Shown here piece after piece: positions 1 to 8,460 of a stretch of 21,905 bases of DNA. Numbering within the stretch: the first letter of the stretch is position 1; every line of letters starts with the position of its first letter. The position numbers and the translations under genes are program-made. Location of the stretch: contig CALCHN010000030.1 in the NCBI GenBank assembly GCA_937901255.1, forward strand, positions 1-21,905, read 5' to 3'. The notes below the pieces were generated by a model. The model did no database searches and had not been told where the DNA came from. It worked only from the letters and a program-made list of their open reading frames with translations. Source of the DNA: an uncultured Flavobacteriales bacterium. GTDB taxonomy: Bacteria; Bacteroidota; Bacteroidia; Flavobacteriales_E; Vicingaceae.

Positions 1-2
1 CA

Positions 3-1142
3 GAAAATGTTTCTGATGTAAAAATAACCGATGTGGTGGTAGGTATAGCCGGACAGCACATTCGCAGCCTTCAGCACAGGGACTACATTACCCGCCAGGA
101 CTCTGAAAAGGTAATTAATGAAGATGACCTTGAAAAACTATGTAGCCAGGTATACAAATTGGTTATGTTGCCAGGTGAAGAAATTATCCATGTATTGCCT
201 CAGGAATATAAAGTGGACGGGCAGGCTGAGATTAAAGAACCTATCGGGATGTACGGCGGAAGATTGGAAGCCAATTTTCATGTGGTTGTAGGCCAGGTTT
301 CATCCATCAGGAACATAGGAAGGTGCATTAAAAGTGCAGGTCTCGAACTTGGAAGTATAACATTGGAGCCTTTGGCATCTGCAGATGCTGTTTTAAGCCA
401 GGAAGAAAAAGAAGCCGGCGTTGCACTCATTGATATAGGGGGCGGAACAACCGACCTTGCGATTTTTAAAGATGGTATTATTCGCCATACGGCTGTAATT
501 CCGTTTGGAGGCAATGTTATAACTGAAGATATAAAAGAAGGTTGTTCAATTATAGAAAAACAGGCCGAACTGCTTAAAGTTAAATTTGGCTCTGCATGGC
601 CCGGAGAAAACAAAGAAAATGAAATAGTGTCCATTCCTGGGTTAAGAGGCAGGGAACCTAAAGAAATTACACTTAAAAACCTTTCAAAAGTGATCCATGC
701 CAGAGTGGTGGAAATTATTGAGCAGGTATATGTGGAAATTAAAAACTACGGACACGAAGAACAGAAAAAGAAACTGATTGCAGGAATCGTTTTAACAGGT
801 GGCGGAAGCCAGTTAAAACACCTTAAGCAATTAGTAGAATATATTACCGGTATGGATACCAGGATCGGATATCCTAATGAAAATTTGGCAGGTGATTCAG
901 AACCGGAAGTTGCAAGCCCCGTATATGCCACGGCTGTCGGACTTGTGATGAATGCTTTAAAAAATCAAAAAAAGGTACAGGAACCTCTTGTAGAAGATTT
1001 TAATGTTAAAGCAGAAGATGAAAGCATCTCCCGTGAGTATGCGTACAGTGAACCCCAGGCGGCCAAAGTAAAACAACACAGAAAATCATTTCTGGATAAA
1101 TGGTCGGAAAAATTAAAAGATTTTTTGGATAACGCAGAATAA
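3..1142 (+). CDS. ftsA: Cell division protein FtsA, 3' part (5' end outside window)
   Basis: FtsA is the actin-like ATPase that ties FtsZ filaments to the inner face of the cytoplasmic membrane and recruits the later divisome. The reading frame is open to the window edge (in frame from base 3), so the true start is missing, probably 60-80 residues upstream. Visible are the phosphate-binding loop DIGGGTTDLAIF, the adenosine-binding loop VLTGGGSQLKHLK, and a C-terminal amphipathic segment (SFLDKWSEKLKDFL) that matches the FtsA membrane-targeting helix. The gene ends 56 bases before ftsZ with no terminator between them, as in a division and cell wall cluster operon. The family call rests on these motifs and on the ftsZ neighbour. 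Confidence 0.95.
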   Translation, partial: ENVSDVKITDVVVGIAGQHIRSLQHRDYITRQDSEKVINEDDLEKLCSQVYKLVMLPGEEIIHVLPQEYKVDGQAEIKEPIGMYGGRLEANFHVVVGQVSSIRNIGRCIKSAGLELGSITLEPLASADAVLSQEEKEAGVALIDIGGGTTDLAIFKDGIIRHTAVIPFGGNVITEDIKEGCSIIEKQAELLKVKFGSAWPGENKENEIVSIPGLRGREPKEITLKNLSKVIHARVVEIIEQVYVEIKNYGHEEQKKKLIAGIVLTGGGSQLKHLKQLVEYITGMDTRIGYPNENLAGDSEPEVASPVYATAVGLVMNALKNQKKVQEPLVEDFNVKAEDESISREYAYSEPQAAKVKQHRKSFLDKWSEKLKDFLDNAE

Positions 1143-1198
1143 CCCACAGGGAGTTTTGCTGATAAAATAAGACAAGTACAACAGAGAAAACCTAGATT

Positions 1199-3151
1199 AT
1201 GAGTAACAACAAAGATTTTGGAGGTATAGCATTCGATCTCCCTAAAAACCAAAGCAATGTGATTAAGGTAATTGGTGTTGGAGGCGGCGGTAGTAATGCT
1301 ATTAACTACATGTTTAAGCAAGGTATTAATGGAGTAGACTTTGTAGTTTGTAATACCGATTCGCAAGCACTGGAAAACAGTTCAGTTCCCAATAAAGTCC
1401 AGTTAGGGGTTTCCCTCACCGAAGGCCTTGGTGCCGGTGCAAATCCGGAAGTAGGGGAGCAATCGGCTATCGAAAGCCTGGATGATATTAAACGCATGCT
1501 CGATACCCACACCAAAATGGTATTTATTACTGCCGGAATGGGTGGTGGTACAGGTACTGGAGCAGCACCCATTATTGCTAAAATGGCAAAAGATATGGAT
1601 ATTCTTACTGTAGGTATTGTTACTATACCATTTCAGTTTGAAGGAAAAATGAGAAATGAACAGGCACAAAAAGGAATTGAAAGGCTGCGAAGCCATGTAG
1701 ATTCTTTAATAGTGATCAACAACAATAAATTAAGGGAAGTTTATGGTAATTTAGGCTTTAAAGCCGGGTTTTCTAAAGCTGATGAGGTATTAGCCACTGC
1801 AGCCAGGGGTATTGCTGAAGTTATAACGCATCATTACACTCAAAATATCGATTTACGTGATGCCAAAACTGTGTTGTCTAACAGCGGTTCTGCCATTATG
1901 GGTTCTGCAAGTGCTACGGGTGGAAGCCGTGCCCAGGAAGCCATTATAAAAGCCCTGGATTCGCCATTGCTCAATGATAATAAAATTACAGGTGCCAAAA
2001 ATGTATTGTTGTTAATCGTATCAGGTGCTGAAGAAATTACACTGGACGAGATAGGCGAAATCAATGATTACATACAAAATGAAGCAGGAAACAGCGCTAA
2101 CATTATTATGGGTGTAGGTGAAGATGAATCTTTAGGTGAAGCTATTTCTGTGACCATTATCGCAACCGGGTTTAATGCAGAATTACAACATGAAATTGTA
2201 AATACGGAAGCTAAAAAGATTATTCATACTTTAGAAGATGAGCAGAAAATAGAACACGATCTGTCTCCTAAAGCAAATGCTACGGTAGTTAAACCATCAC
2301 CGGTAATAAGAAAGGATGATATTAAAAAAGAAGATTTAAAAAATGAAAAAGAAAATGTTATAAAACACACATTGTTTGATGAAAAACCTGATGTAGAATT
2401 AATTCCTACATCAGAGTTTATTAAGAACCTCAATGTGGTGTATGAAGAAGTAGCTGCTGAAGAAGACGATTTCATCATCATAAATACAACCGCTAAAATC
2501 AGGGACATCGAAGTAGTTGACCCCGAATTCCTTACAGCGGAAGAAGATAATCAGATCTCACTTTCATTTGATTTGCCACTAAGCGAAATGGAAGAAAAAA
2601 AGGAAGAAAAAAAGGATGAAAATATGATCTTATTTGACCTTACTGAAGAAATAAAAAATTATGAGGTAAAGGATGCTATTGAAGTAGTGCCTGTTACTGA
2701 AGTCTCTGAAAATGGTGAAATAAGATACAGTCTTGATGACTATATGGAAATGGAATCTGTACTGGATGGTGCAAAACCAAAAGAAAAAGAAACCGAAGTT
2801 ATTGAAGAAGAACTCCAGTTTGAGAAGAAAGTGACCCAAGATCAGGAAGAAGTGCCGGAAGTTTATAACAGTAAAGATGATGATATTGACCCTATTAACA
2901 ATTCTATTGACGAGAGCTTGAAGAAAAGAGCCAATGAAAGAAGAAAAAAATTAAAAGATTTCAATTATAAGTTCAGAAATAATCTTAATAAAATTGATGA
3001 GATTGAAAAGCAACCCGCTTATAAGAGAATGGGTATTGAATTAGAAGATAAAAAAAATGACAATGCATCAAGAATGAGTTTAGGTACTGACAGTAACGAT
3101 GAAATTCAGCTGCGCAGCAATAATTCGTTTTTGCATGACAATGTGGATTAG
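1199..3151 (+). CDS. ftsZ: Cell division protein FtsZ with long acidic C-terminal tail
   Basis: FtsZ is the tubulin-like GTPase that polymerises into the Z ring in the cytoplasm. The 650-residue product has the nucleotide-binding GVGGGGSNA near residues 27-34, the tubulin signature GGGTGTG at 115-121, and the catalytic T7 loop NIDLRD at 215-220. The globular domain ends near residue 330. It is followed by about 320 residues of acidic, Lys/Glu-rich, probably disordered linker, and the protein ends in a short terminal peptide (NNSFLHDNVD) of the kind that binds FtsA. E. coli FtsZ is about 383 residues; the long linker is typical of Flavobacteriia. The start is supported by the conserved N-terminus and the preceding AT-rich leader. 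The gene is probably co-transcribed with ftsA. Confidence 0.98.
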   Translation: MSNNKDFGGIAFDLPKNQSNVIKVIGVGGGGSNAINYMFKQGINGVDFVVCNTDSQALENSSVPNKVQLGVSLTEGLGAGANPEVGEQSAIESLDDIKRMLDTHTKMVFITAGMGGGTGTGAAPIIAKMAKDMDILTVGIVTIPFQFEGKMRNEQAQKGIERLRSHVDSLIVINNNKLREVYGNLGFKAGFSKADEVLATAARGIAEVITHHYTQNIDLRDAKTVLSNSGSAIMGSASATGGSRAQEAIIKALDSPLLNDNKITGAKNVLLLIVSGAEEITLDEIGEINDYIQNEAGNSANIIMGVGEDESLGEAISVTIIATGFNAELQHEIVNTEAKKIIHTLEDEQKIEHDLSPKANATVVKPSPVIRKDDIKKEDLKNEKENVIKHTLFDEKPDVELIPTSEFIKNLNVVYEEVAAEEDDFIIINTTAKIRDIEVVDPEFLTAEEDNQISLSFDLPLSEMEEKKEEKKDENMILFDLTEEIKNYEVKDAIEVVPVTEVSENGEIRYSLDDYMEMESVLDGAKPKEKETEVIEEELQFEKKVTQDQEEVPEVYNSKDDDIDPINNSIDESLKKRANERRKKLKDFNYKFRNNLNKIDEIEKQPAYKRMGIELEDKKNDNASRMSLGTDSNDEIQLRSNNSFLHDNVD

Positions 3152-3187
3152 GTTAAACATTTTTTAGCCGAAGTAGGATTTGCATGG

Positions 3188-3222
3188 CCCGGAACATCCC
3201 TTTTGTTTCGGGTTATTTTTTT
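3188..3222 (+). terminator. Rho-independent terminator after ftsZ
   Basis: A 9-bp stem (CCCGGAACA at 3188-3196 with TGTTTCGGG at 3204-3212, one G-T pair, 7-base loop) is followed by a T tract with one A (3213-3222). It lies 36 bases after the ftsZ stop and ends the division operon. Confidence 0.85.
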
Positions 3223-3229
3223 ATCTTCG
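3203..3229 (+). promoter_or_regulatory. Possible promoter of the GatB/YqeY gene
   Basis: TTG at 3203-3205 and TATCTTCG at 3222-3229 (one mismatch to TAnnTTTG), 16 bases apart, which is slightly short for the usual 17-21. The elements overlap the right arm and T tract of the ftsZ terminator. The fit is moderate. Confidence 0.4.
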
Positions 3230-3261
3230 CAGTCTTAATTCCATACATAGATTATACAGAC

Positions 3262-3711
3262 ATGAGTTTACAAGCAAAAATAATGGAGGAAATGAAAGCT
3301 GCTATGAAATCCAAGGATACGGTAGCTTTAGAATCGTTGAGAGCGGTAAAATCCGCTTTGCTTTTGGCCAATACAGATGCCGGGGCAAAAGAAGAACTTT
3401 CAGAAGAAGACGAAATTAAACTTTTACAAAGGCTGGTAAAACAGCGCAAAGAAAGTGCTGCCATATACAAAGAGCAGGGCAGGGCAGATTTGGCAGAACC
3501 GGAACTGGCCCAGGCCGCCGTAATAGAAAAGTTTTTACCTGCACAATTATCCAATGAAGAAATAGAGAAAGTGGTAGGCGAAGTTATAGCACAAACAGGA
3601 GCAGAAGGCATGAAGGATATGGGCAAGGTTATGGGCATTGTATCACAAAAACTGGCAGGGCAGGCAGATGGAAAAACCATTTCCAATATTGTAAAAGCTA
3701 AATTGGCATAA
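3262..3711 (+). CDS. GatB/YqeY domain protein
   Basis: A 149-residue cytoplasmic protein of the YqeY family, related to the C-terminal tRNA-binding tail of GatB, the glutamyl-tRNA amidotransferase subunit. Its own role is not firmly established. It begins MSLQAKIMEEMKAAMKSKDT and ends ISNIVKAKLA. The pattern of two helical bundles (LRAVKSALL; then EEIEKVVGEVIAQTGAEG near residues 95-115 and MGKVMGIVSQKLAGQADG) fits, and the length is the family's usual 145-150. An upstream in-frame ATG at 3184 would put the start inside the ftsZ terminator, so ATG 3262 is preferred. It stands alone, between the ftsZ terminator and the tRNA. Confidence 0.9.
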   Translation: MSLQAKIMEEMKAAMKSKDTVALESLRAVKSALLLANTDAGAKEELSEEDEIKLLQRLVKQRKESAAIYKEQGRADLAEPELAQAAVIEKFLPAQLSNEEIEKVVGEVIAQTGAEGMKDMGKVMGIVSQKLAGQADGKTISNIVKAKLA

Positions 3712-3759
3712 AATAAAGCAGATATTAGATATAGTGTCAGATTTATTTAAAAATGTATT

Positions 3760-3789
3760 TTGTATATATTTTTTATAGCAGTAAATTTG
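3760..3789 (+). promoter_or_regulatory. Promoter of tRNA-Arg
   Basis: TTG at 3760-3762, a 19-base spacer and TAAATTTG at 3782-3789 match the Bacteroidota consensus exactly. The predicted start is a few bases downstream, about 25 bases before the mature tRNA end. Confidence 0.7.
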
Positions 3790-3821
3790 CCTCCGTTAAA
3801 CACGGGATTAAAGAATAACAA

Positions 3822-3895
3822 GGCCTCTTAGCTCAACTGAATAGAGCACTGGATTTCGGCTCCAGCGGTTCGGGGTTTGAATCCCTGAGAGGTCA
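3822..3895 (+). tRNA. tRNA-Arg (anticodon TCG, reads CGA)
   Basis: A complete cloverleaf was folded by hand. The acceptor stem GGCCTCT pairs with AGAGGTC (one G-T) and is followed by discriminator A at 3895. The D arm is GCTC/GAGC. The anticodon stem CTGGA/TCCAG closes the loop TTTCGGC with anticodon TCG at 3856-3858. The T stem CGGGG/CCCTG closes the loop TTTGAAT. CCA is not encoded. tRNA genes are common island integration sites, but I see no direct repeat of its 3' end elsewhere in the window. Confidence 0.95.
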
Positions 3896-3919
3896 CAAGT
3901 AGTAATTACAACGAGTATC

Positions 3920-3963
3920 AAAACCTTGCAACTTCTATGATTTGCAGGGTTTTGTAGTTTTTG
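3920..3963 (+). terminator. Rho-independent terminator after tRNA-Arg
   Basis: AAAACCTTGCA at 3920-3930 pairs over 11 bp (one G-T pair) with TGCAGGGTTTT at 3943-3953. A T-rich run follows. It ends the tRNA transcript 25 bases after the mature 3' end. Confidence 0.8.
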
Positions 3964-4346
3964 GCCTTTCATATTGTTTGGTATCATTTGATATGAAATG
4001 ATCACAAAGCGTCAACACCTTTTTTAAACCGTAGTATTCTATTACTTACTGTAGGCTTCCCTAAATATAGTGCTTGAAGTTTATTAGAGTATTGGATTTT
4101 ATATATCTTAAATTCGATGGTAATATGAAATTACTATAAGATAGTTAATCAGTTAATAATTAGGTTTTTAAAATTTTGTGTAAATTCAACTGAACGGAAA
4201 GAATTTATGTGTCAAATTTATTTCACTAACGATAGAAATTTTTGACTTGTCGCGTTTTAGAAAGTTTTAAGAATCATTTAACTTGAAAACTTGAATATTA
4301 AGCTTATGTTTGCCCTGATATCAAAAATTTCAATTAACTATCATGC
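3964..4346. other. Gene-free AT-rich stretch
   Basis: No credible reading frame was found on either strand. The only structure noted is a small hairpin at 3984-4001 (TCATTT, 6-base loop, AAATGA). It could be neutral spacer or the decayed remains of a gene. Confidence 0.5.
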
Positions 4347-4402
4347 TTGGCAAATTGCAACATATTACTTTATATTTAACAACATCTGTTGATAGTAATA
4401 TG
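4347..4402 (+). promoter_or_regulatory. Putative promoter overlapped by an inverted repeat
   Basis: TTG at 4347-4349, 21 bases, then TATATTTA at 4371-4378 (one mismatch to TAnnTTTG). A perfect 9-bp inverted repeat, CATATTACT at 4361-4369 and AGTAATATG at 4394-4402, brackets the -7 element, with a smaller nested CAACA/TGTTG hairpin. The arrangement would suit a repressor operator, or a stem in the 5' end of the RNA. It would drive the leader and the 35-residue gene downstream. Confidence 0.45.
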
Positions 4403-4444
4403 CCGTTTCAAATTAGTAAATTAAAAATCATCTTCCCGACTTTA

Positions 4445-4573
4445 TAAGCACTACGAGTGTGCTTAAAACTGCCCATTAAACCTTATTGTTTTTAATATTC
4501 CATTGCTATGCAATTGATGACTACTCGCCAGATAAGACGTTCACATATCAAGGATCGTCGTTAAAAACAATAA
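4445..4573 (+). ncRNA. Candidate structured leader or small RNA
   Basis: Three nested or serial pairings are visible. TAAGCAC/GTGCTTA (4445-4451 with 4459-4465) forms a 7-bp hairpin. A perfect 13-bp long-range stem, TTATTGTTTTTAA at 4483-4495 with TTAAAAACAATAA at 4561-4573, encloses a hairpin ATTGC-TAT-GCAAT (4502-4514). The stem closes 31 bases before the small gene at 4605, and a strong terminator follows that gene. I do not recognise it as a known RNA family. A 13-bp AT-rich repeat could arise by chance, so this is only a candidate. Confidence 0.35.
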
Positions 4574-4604
4574 TTAATGTTTCACATTTAAAAAATTAGA
4601 AATC

Positions 4605-4712
4605 ATGGCTAGAGGAAAAACTTTAAAAGCTCCTAAAGTAGATTTAAAAGCAAAAAAGCAGGAGAAGATAAAAATGAAATTAGAAGCCCAGCAAACTAGT
4701 AAACGTAAATAA
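4605..4712 (+). CDS. Small basic protein, 35 residues
   Basis: ATG at 4605 opens a 35-codon frame starting MARGKTLKAPKVDLKAKKQE and ending QTSKRK. It is very rich in Lys and Arg, has few acidic residues and no hydrophobic segment, so it is a cytoplasmic and possibly nucleic-acid- or ribosome-associated peptide. It is preceded by an AT-rich Bacteroidota-type leader and followed 45 bases later by a strong terminator, which supports a real transcription unit. I do not recognise the family and assign no function. Confidence 0.55.
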   Translation: MARGKTLKAPKVDLKAKKQEKIKMKLEAQQTSKRK

Positions 4713-4757
4713 AGTTTGAAGGTGTTCTAAAAATGGTGCTTAGTTTAGTTAGTAGTT

Positions 4758-4794
4758 AAAACCCTGAAGTCATCAATGATGTCAGGGTTTTTAC
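4758..4794 (+). terminator. Strong rho-independent terminator
   Basis: AAAACCCTGA at 4758-4767 and TCAGGGTTTT at 4782-4791 form a perfect 10-bp stem with a further CATC/GATG pairing inside, followed by more Ts. It ends the transcript of the 35-residue gene. Confidence 0.85.
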
Positions 4795-4877
4795 TTTTGA
4801 AACAACTCTGATTGTAAATAATTGTTATGTTTAAAAGGTTAGATAATTCATAAATAAAATTAAACAACATCTTTTAA

Positions 4878-4908
4878 TTGATAATTTATATCTGTAGTAA
4901 TATCTTTA
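4878..4908 (+). promoter_or_regulatory. Promoter of the glutamate-synthase-like gene
   Basis: TTG at 4878-4880, exactly 20 bases, then TATCTTTA at 4901-4908 (one mismatch to TAnnTTTG). Predicted transcription would begin about 15 bases before the ATG at 4931. Confidence 0.55.
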
Positions 4909-4930
4909 GTTTTTATTTAAAACCAAAATC

Positions 4931-6520
4931 ATGCAAGCACGTAAACTGTTTATTTTAGTTTCCATAATTGTTGTCTTTGTAATTATAGGAATGGCCTTTT
5001 TTTGGCTTCCAATTTTATGGCTTTTTATTTTGATTTGCCCACTAATTTTAATGGGCATTTTTGACATTTTCCAAAAAAAACAGACTATCAAGAGAAATTT
5101 CCCTTTGATCGGTCGGTTTCGATATTTTTTGGAATCTATACGCCCTGAAATTATGCAATATTTCGTAGAGACTGATACCGAAGGAAGACCCATAAACCGA
5201 ATTTTAAGATCATTGGTATATCGAAGGGCAAAAGGAGAAAATGATACCGAGCCTTTTGGTTCACAAATGGATATGTACCATTCTGGATACGAATGGATGG
5301 AACATTCTATGTATGCGAAACATAATCTTAAAGAAATAGGCAAGTTTCCTCGTTTACTAATTGGTGGCAAGGATTGTAAACAACCCTATTCCTCAAGTTT
5401 GTTAAATATTTCTGCTATGAGTTTTGGGTCCTTAAGTAAGAATGCTATTTTAGCTTTGAACAAAGGTGCCAAAATGGGGAATTTTGCGCATAATACTGGA
5501 GAAGGTGGTATAAGCGATTATCATCTAGAACATGGCGGCGATCTTATTTGGCAAATAGGTACTGGCTATTTTGGCTGTAGAAATGATGATGGCACTTTTA
5601 ACCCACAGACTTTTAGGGGCAATGCGATTAGACCGCAAGTAAAAATGATTGAGATTAAATTATCCCAAGGTGCAAAACCAGGACACGGCGGCATATTACC
5701 TGCAATAAAAAATACTGAGGAAATTGCAAAAATTAGACATATTCAACCGCATATTGCAGTACATTCACCACCTTCACATTCGACATTTTCCAATCCGATT
5801 CAATTCATGCATTTTATTAAAGAACTAAGACAGTTGTCTGATGGCAAACCAATTGGTTTTAAACTTTGCATTGGACGAAAACAAGAGTTTATGGATTTTT
5901 GTGAGGCGATGCTTTTTACGGGTATACAACCCGATTTTATTACGGTAGATGGTGGTGAAGGTGGGACTGGAGCCGCTCCAGTAGAATTTTCAAATTCAAT
6001 GGGAATGCCTTTGCGTGAAGGATTGATTTTTGTACATGATACGTTAGTCGGTTTTGGATTGAGAAAGGACATTAAAGTTATTGTCGCAGGGAAAATAATA
6101 ACAGGATTTCATATGGCAAGAGCGATTGCATTAGGAGCTGATGGTTGTAATAGTGCACGTGCCATGATGCTTTCCATTGGTTGTATTCAAGCCTTGCAAT
6201 GTAATAAAAATACGTGTCCTGTTGGTGTAACTACTCAAAACCCTACTTTAGTAAGAGGATTGGTAGTTGACGACAAAGCACCAAGGGCTAATCGCTATCA
6301 CGAAGCAACTATTCATAGCTTTTTAGAGCTAGTTGCAGCAGCAGGTCTTAATGACCCGAGTGAATTGACCAGAAATCATATTAGCAAAAGAGTTGGTCTT
6401 TATAATGTACAGACTTACGAAGAAATTTATCCATATATGGAAGAAGGCTGTTTGGTAAATATAGATACCATTCCTGAAAGCTACAGAAAGTTCTATTATC
6501 TAACAAGGTTGATGAAATAA
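4931..6520 (+). CDS. FMN-binding glutamate-synthase-like protein, membrane-anchored
   Basis: The 529-residue product has two N-terminal hydrophobic segments (about residues 5-24 and 26-46), so the catalytic part is probably tethered to the membrane. The rest resembles the central and FMN domains of glutamate synthase. It shows SAMSFGSLS near 161-169, a KPGHGG loop near 249-254, the FMN-phosphate region DGGEGGTGAAP at 340-350, and a [3Fe-4S] cysteine cluster CIQALQCNKNTCPVG at 418-432 (Cys 418, 424, 429). The glutamine amidotransferase domain and the C-terminal beta-helix domain of GltB are absent, and no gltD neighbour is present. A true glutamate synthase activity is therefore unproven; such stand-alone proteins are usually annotated only at family level. 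It is a single gene, convergent with cysI. Confidence 0.85.
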   Translation: MQARKLFILVSIIVVFVIIGMAFFWLPILWLFILICPLILMGIFDIFQKKQTIKRNFPLIGRFRYFLESIRPEIMQYFVETDTEGRPINRILRSLVYRRAKGENDTEPFGSQMDMYHSGYEWMEHSMYAKHNLKEIGKFPRLLIGGKDCKQPYSSSLLNISAMSFGSLSKNAILALNKGAKMGNFAHNTGEGGISDYHLEHGGDLIWQIGTGYFGCRNDDGTFNPQTFRGNAIRPQVKMIEIKLSQGAKPGHGGILPAIKNTEEIAKIRHIQPHIAVHSPPSHSTFSNPIQFMHFIKELRQLSDGKPIGFKLCIGRKQEFMDFCEAMLFTGIQPDFITVDGGEGGTGAAPVEFSNSMGMPLREGLIFVHDTLVGFGLRKDIKVIVAGKIITGFHMARAIALGADGCNSARAMMLSIGCIQALQCNKNTCPVGVTTQNPTLVRGLVVDDKAPRANRYHEATIHSFLELVAAAGLNDPSELTRNHISKRVGLYNVQTYEEIYPYMEEGCLVNIDTIPESYRKFYYLTRLMK

Positions 6521-6731
6521 CTATTTACATCTTTTCATATTTAAAAAATAATAATATTATAGCTACTGAGAATCTTGGTAATAAATAATATCTTTAACAA
6601 ATAGAAGCCTTTAGAATAACCTTTGAAATCGGTACAGGATACCCCAACTGAGTAATTTTGTATCAGTAGCTAATCTTTCCTTATTTTTACCACAAAACCT
6701 AAAATCAAGCAAAAAATTGAAATAGATATTT

Positions 6732-8432
6732 TTATTTTAGCACTTGTAATGGACGCATTGCTTTTTCCATTATTTCTTTACGAATTACGAAGTCACCGAA
6801 ACTTTCTTCCATGTCTCGTTCTTGTGCATAAGCCATAATTATGGGTTCTAATTCTGCTAAAATGTCTTTCTCAGATAACATTTCTTTATAAAGACTATTT
6901 AATCTATCTCCATTATGGCTAGCTCCTAAATAAAGATTATAGCGTCCAATAGCACGACCGACTAAACCAATTTCTCCAAGAGATGAACGCGCACAATTAT
7001 TGGGACAACCAGTCATTCTAATATTAATTTCATTTTCTTCAAGACCATTTTTCCGTATTATTACATCGAGCTTATCTATTAATGAAGGTAAGTAACGTTC
7101 TGATTCGGCAAAGGCAAGTCCGCAGGTGCCCAATGCAACACATGCCATAGAACTTTTCCGAAGTCCAGTTAATTTAGAATGATCTTTAATCCCATTCTTC
7201 TTTAAAATATCTTCAATATTTTTTTTATCTTTTTCTAATACATTTCCAATAATTAGGTTTTGGTTTCCCGTTAACCGAAAATCACCTTTATGAATATAAG
7301 CTATTTCGCTTAACGCTTTTTTCAACGAATAACCTTCTTCATTTTTTACTCTTCCATGTTCCACAAACAATGTGTAGAACCATTTATTGTTTATCCCTTT
7401 TAACCAACCATATTTATCACCGTTTGATATGAATTGATATGACCGAGGACTTGCAACCTTCCAACCGAGGCGAGTATTTAGTTCATTTACAAACCATTCC
7501 AATCCTCTATCATCGATGGTATGTTTTAATCTCGATAATTTTCTGTCCGATCGGTTACCGTAATCTCTTTGAATGGCTATCACAGTCTCCGCTACTTCAA
7601 TTACTTTTTCCTTTGGTGTAAAACCTATGACATTCGCCAGTCGTGGATATGTGGTTTCATTACCAAATGTACTTCCTAATCCTCCGCCAACACAAATATT
7701 AAATCCTTTGATTTTGTTGTTTTCCTCAATGGCTATAAAACCAAGGTCATTGGCAAAAACATCAATCTCGTTGTTTGGCGGAATGGCCAATGCTATCTTA
7801 AATTTTCGAGGTAAATAAGTATGGTGGTATAATGGTTCAAAATCAGGAGTTCCAGCTACCTTTTCTTTATTTAGCCAAATTTCATGATATGCGGTAGTCT
7901 TAGGAAGAAAATAATTACTTATCTCGCCCGCAAGCCCATACACTTCTTTATGGATCAGTGATTGATAAGGATTTGAATTACACATAACGTTCCTATTCAC
8001 ATCACCACAAGTTGCAAGCGTACTCAATAACACCTCATTCACTGCTTGAATAGTTGGCTTTAGACCTCGTTTCAATATTCCATGAAACTGAAACGATTGT
8101 CTGCTGGTCAATTTAAGGGTACCATTACCATATTCATCTGAAAGTTTGTCCAAAGCGAGCCATTGCTTGGGAGTAGTAAGACCTCCAGCAGCTCTTACTC
8201 TGACCATGAACTGATATAAAGGTTCTAATTTTTTTTGTTTTCTTTCCTTCTCCAAATCCCTGTCATACTGCTGATAAGATCCATGGTATTTTATAAGCTT
8301 TACATCATCTGTATCCAAAGCACCCGTCAAACGATTCTGTAAGCTTTCCTTAATTGTTCCTCGAAGGAAATCACTCTTATCTTTGATATGTTCGTCTTCC
8401 GATAAATTATCTTGTGCAAATTTTTTTTCCAT
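6732..8432 (-). CDS. cysI: Assimilatory sulfite reductase, hemoprotein beta subunit
   Basis: CysI reduces sulfite to sulfide in six one-electron steps on a coupled siroheme and [4Fe-4S] centre, with electrons from CysJ, in the cytoplasm. At 566 residues it is the usual length. The ligating cysteines are clear: CVALGTC at 431-437 and TGCPNNC with Cys 476 and 480. The preceding siroheme-binding arginines and parasite-repeat motifs (VRVRAAGGLT near 77-86, LTSRQSFQFHG near 108-118) are also present. It is the last gene of the operon, 28 bases after cysJ. No convincing hairpin terminator is visible before the convergent gene ends at 6520. Confidence 0.95.
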   Translation of the reverse strand: MEKKFAQDNLSEDEHIKDKSDFLRGTIKESLQNRLTGALDTDDVKLIKYHGSYQQYDRDLEKERKQKKLEPLYQFMVRVRAAGGLTTPKQWLALDKLSDEYGNGTLKLTSRQSFQFHGILKRGLKPTIQAVNEVLLSTLATCGDVNRNVMCNSNPYQSLIHKEVYGLAGEISNYFLPKTTAYHEIWLNKEKVAGTPDFEPLYHHTYLPRKFKIALAIPPNNEIDVFANDLGFIAIEENNKIKGFNICVGGGLGSTFGNETTYPRLANVIGFTPKEKVIEVAETVIAIQRDYGNRSDRKLSRLKHTIDDRGLEWFVNELNTRLGWKVASPRSYQFISNGDKYGWLKGINNKWFYTLFVEHGRVKNEEGYSLKKALSEIAYIHKGDFRLTGNQNLIIGNVLEKDKKNIEDILKKNGIKDHSKLTGLRKSSMACVALGTCGLAFAESERYLPSLIDKLDVIIRKNGLEENEINIRMTGCPNNCARSSLGEIGLVGRAIGRYNLYLGASHNGDRLNSLYKEMLSEKDILAELEPIIMAYAQERDMEESFGDFVIRKEIMEKAMRPLQVLK

Positions 8433-8460
8433 AACTGTATTGTAGGCTGTTTAATTTGAT

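Noticed and set aside
3184..3419. Upstream start for GatB/YqeY (ATG 3184) and the overlapping 79-residue frame.
   Set aside because: Both begin at or in the ftsZ terminator. The family start is ATG 3262, and the second frame is a shadow.
3822..4605. Genomic island inserted at tRNA-Arg.
   Set aside because: No integrase and no second copy of the tRNA 3' end were found. The genes downstream look like chromosomal metabolism.
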